Below, piece by piece: positions 62,713-64,000 of a stretch of 64,000 nt of DNA (the stretch's first letter is position 1; every line of letters starts with the position of its first letter). Both the position numbers and the translations under genes were made by a program. The notes beneath the pieces were generated by a model. It made no database searches and was not told the DNA's origin. It worked only from the letters and a program-made list of their open reading frames with translations. Location of the stretch: contig CAVREG010000019.1 in assembly GCA_963720075.1 (NCBI GenBank), positions 1,178,001 to 1,242,000 on the forward strand, written 5' to 3'. The DNA comes from PALSA-188 sp963720075 (GTDB lineage: Bacteria; Acidobacteriota; Terriglobia; Terriglobales; Acidobacteriaceae).

Positions 62713-63600
62713 TCATTGCGAACAAGCCCCTGCGACTGAGCAAGATGGGGGCGGTGGGGGCGGTGGTGCCGGCGGAGAGGGAACCACATTCAGGTTAGTT
62801 CCTGCTCCCGGTGCCCATACGGGTGCTTTGGGCGTCGGCACTCCGATTGACTGAAGTGCGTTCGTCACATACGCATTGCTATTTGTTGAGAGCGGGTTGT
62901 AGGGGATGTTTGCTAGGTTAAGCCCGGTATCGAACTGCTGAAGACCCTGGATGTAGCTAGACGCGGGAAGGTCATTCGAGAGAGCAGTAACAGACCCGGT
63001 TATGGTGGACATGTTGTCACCATTGGGATCAGTCGGACTTTCCTGTTGAGCATGGAGTTGCCCCCATGGGTCTCCCTGAGGCGTTGGGCCTGCTCCAGGG
63101 CTCGAAGAGTTGGAAGAGTTCGATCTTGAGGAGTCTGGAGTCGACGACTGAGATGCTGCCCCTCCACTCGCTCCAGAGAGTTGCCCTGCGGACTGCGAAC
63201 GACCAGAACTCTGCGAGAAAGCAGCTGCTTCTTCGGTCGGGCCAGCTCGGAACACTGTTTGAGTCCCGTCACGATCTGTGATGACGATGAAGGAGTGATT
63301 GACGGCGCCGCCCACGACTGGATTGTATTTAACCTCAATCGTTACCTGACCGTCGGTATCAATCGAGGTGAGCGGATTGTTTCGAACATAAGAGTACAGA
63401 TTCCAGCTTTGCGGGTTCGCCGGATGCTGATCCGCAAAAGGCTTGTCTGGACTGAGCCACCTTCCCATGCTGGAGGCGTAGTACCTTGCCCCGAAGTAGT
63501 CGAGCCCTGATTCTGTATCTCTTTCTTTGCCGGTGAAGTGGTATCCAAATGCGCAAACGACACGGCTCGTCGTACCTATAGCAGCCTTGATCATAGGCAT
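62713..63600 (-). CDS. Orphan RHS C-terminal tip with toxin-like domain
   Basis: A 295-aa protein that begins in the RHS core (FTGKERDTESGLDYFGARYY, then ASSMGRWLSPD and NPQSWNLYSYVRNNPL) and continues into a variable domain: VNHSFIVITDRDG, a Ser/Gly-rich linker, then PYNPLSTNSNAYVTNALQSI and APVWAPGAGTNL, ending in a polyproline run. The His early and the NSN motif late recall a permuted papain-like/NlpC layout (H then NC), here with Ser for Cys; this is a guess. The full RHS barrel is absent. ATG directly follows the stop of the upstream gene. Confidence 0.75.
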   Translation of the reverse strand: MPMIKAAIGTTSRVVCAFGYHFTGKERDTESGLDYFGARYYASSMGRWLSPDKPFADQHPANPQSWNLYSYVRNNPLTSIDTDGQVTIEVKYNPVVGGAVNHSFIVITDRDGTQTVFRAGPTEEAAAFSQSSGRSQSAGQLSGASGGAASQSSTPDSSRSNSSNSSSPGAGPTPQGDPWGQLHAQQESPTDPNGDNMSTITGSVTALSNDLPASSYIQGLQQFDTGLNLANIPYNPLSTNSNAYVTNALQSIGVPTPKAPVWAPGAGTNLNVVPSPPAPPPPPPPSCSVAGACSQ

Positions 63601-63999
63601 TTAGCGTAATTTTCGGGAAGCAAGTCTCGCGTCAGAAACGATCCGGGCTGAACACTTGGCGAGGTCGTCATCCCAACAACTTCCCTTGCTGTGTCCAAAT
63701 ACTTCTCCGTCGGTCGAAGTGAAATCGACGCTGTAGAGGACCCTGGTTCTGCTACCATCCCGGTCCCATCTGACGTTTGTTGGGATCGTAACAATCAGGG
63801 TGTGTGGCTTCTTGCCCTCGCTAGGTTTAAACTGTTGCGAATGTTTGAACTCTCCCTCAAGGGCGACTTTGAGTCTCTGAGTGAGGCCGTCGTCACCCCC
63901 AGCCCACACTTCTACCAATACCCGCCGGGATTCCGTCGACTGTGATTGCGACGGATTTGGGATCAGCAGCATAAGTAGCAACCCGATTGAGCCAGCTAT
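63601..63999 (-). CDS. Exported small protein, 5' end outside window
   Basis: The frame is open to the window edge and shows the end of a signal peptide (IAGSIGLLLMLLIPNPSQSQ), then about 110 residues of a small alpha/beta domain (LVEVWAGGDDGLTQRLKVAL, VLYSVDFTSTDGEVFGHSKG). The start lies beyond 64000, or at ATG 63972 with loss of the signal. Its TAA is followed at once by the ATG of the RHS tip. It may be the immunity protein of a further RHS toxin upstream. Confidence 0.55.
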   Translation of the reverse strand: MAGSIGLLLMLLIPNPSQSQSTESRRVLVEVWAGGDDGLTQRLKVALEGEFKHSQQFKPSEGKKPHTLIVTIPTNVRWDRDGSRTRVLYSVDFTSTDGEVFGHSKGSCWDDDLAKCSARIVSDARLASRKLR

Positions 64000-64000
64000 T

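Noticed and set aside
1..64000. CRISPR array or rRNA genes
   Set aside because: I looked for regularly spaced direct repeats and rRNA signatures and saw none.

Overview
This window looks like chromosomal DNA of a soil bacterium of the phylum Acidobacteriota (class Terriglobia). The inference rests on gene content and protein style: a fused transaldolase/phosphoglucose isomerase in a compact pentose-phosphate operon, stand-alone LuxR-type HTH proteins, a GAF/zinc-ribbon protein with a type of C-terminus I associate with acidobacteria, and orphan RHS tips. The assignment comes from memory of protein families, not from a search.

Region 1 (1-6.5 kb) is a sugar-oxidation operon: tal-pgi, gnd (broken by what looks like a 13-nt insertion), zwf, glk and pgl. 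Together they take glucose to glucose-6-P and through the oxidative and non-oxidative pentose phosphate steps. Region 2 (6.5-18.5 kb) holds signalling genes (degenerate GGDEF, PilZ, GAF/zinc ribbon), a tripartite RND efflux operon (outer membrane channel, lipoprotein adaptor, 1054-aa pump) and two copies of a two-gene cassette of tiny LuxR-type HTH proteins. One copy carries a nonsense codon; in the other, one gene is nested inside its partner.

Region 3 (19-30.2 kb) is a coherent, apparently undescribed sulfated-glycan locus. It encodes bifunctional ATP sulfurylase/APS kinase (PAPS synthesis), a GT2 glycosyltransferase, two tandem PAPS sulfotransferases, a Gfo/Idh/MocA sugar oxidoreductase, a sugar-nucleotide epimerase-like SDR, a Wzx-type flippase, a TauE/SafE anion exporter, a CysQ-like PAP phosphatase and a NodB-type polysaccharide deacetylase. 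Five gene starts overlap the preceding stop or follow it directly. Region 4 (30.4-34.2 kb) carries a secreted protein, an ECF sigma/anti-sigma pair and a periplasmic coiled-coil protein.

Region 5 (34.3-54.9 kb) is an integrative conjugative-type element at the 3' end of tRNA-Ala(GGC): integrase, excisionase-like HTH, ArdC-like metalloprotein, ParB, SSB and a nearly complete type IV secretion system (virB2, B3, B4, B9, B10, B5/trbJ, B6/trbL, B8, virD4, virB11). I recognise no relaxase. A large inverted repeat at 51502-51565, just upstream of a small protein and virD4, is the best oriT candidate. Two genes here (ssb and a winged-helix gene) show single-base frameshifts near their 3' ends.

Region 6 (55-61.4 kb) holds a LysR regulator and a tight four-gene minus-strand operon: ECF-like sigma factor, zinc-finger membrane anti-sigma, exported TPR-CHAT (caspase-like) protein with an intact His/Cys dyad, and a PDZ-S41 protease. 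This is the strongest candidate for a new regulated protease system. Region 7 (61.7-64 kb) is a scrap zone with two oppositely oriented IS3-family fragments and two orphan RHS C-terminal tips, each directly behind a small exported or membrane protein, as in toxin/immunity arrays. The right attachment site of the element was not found in the window.
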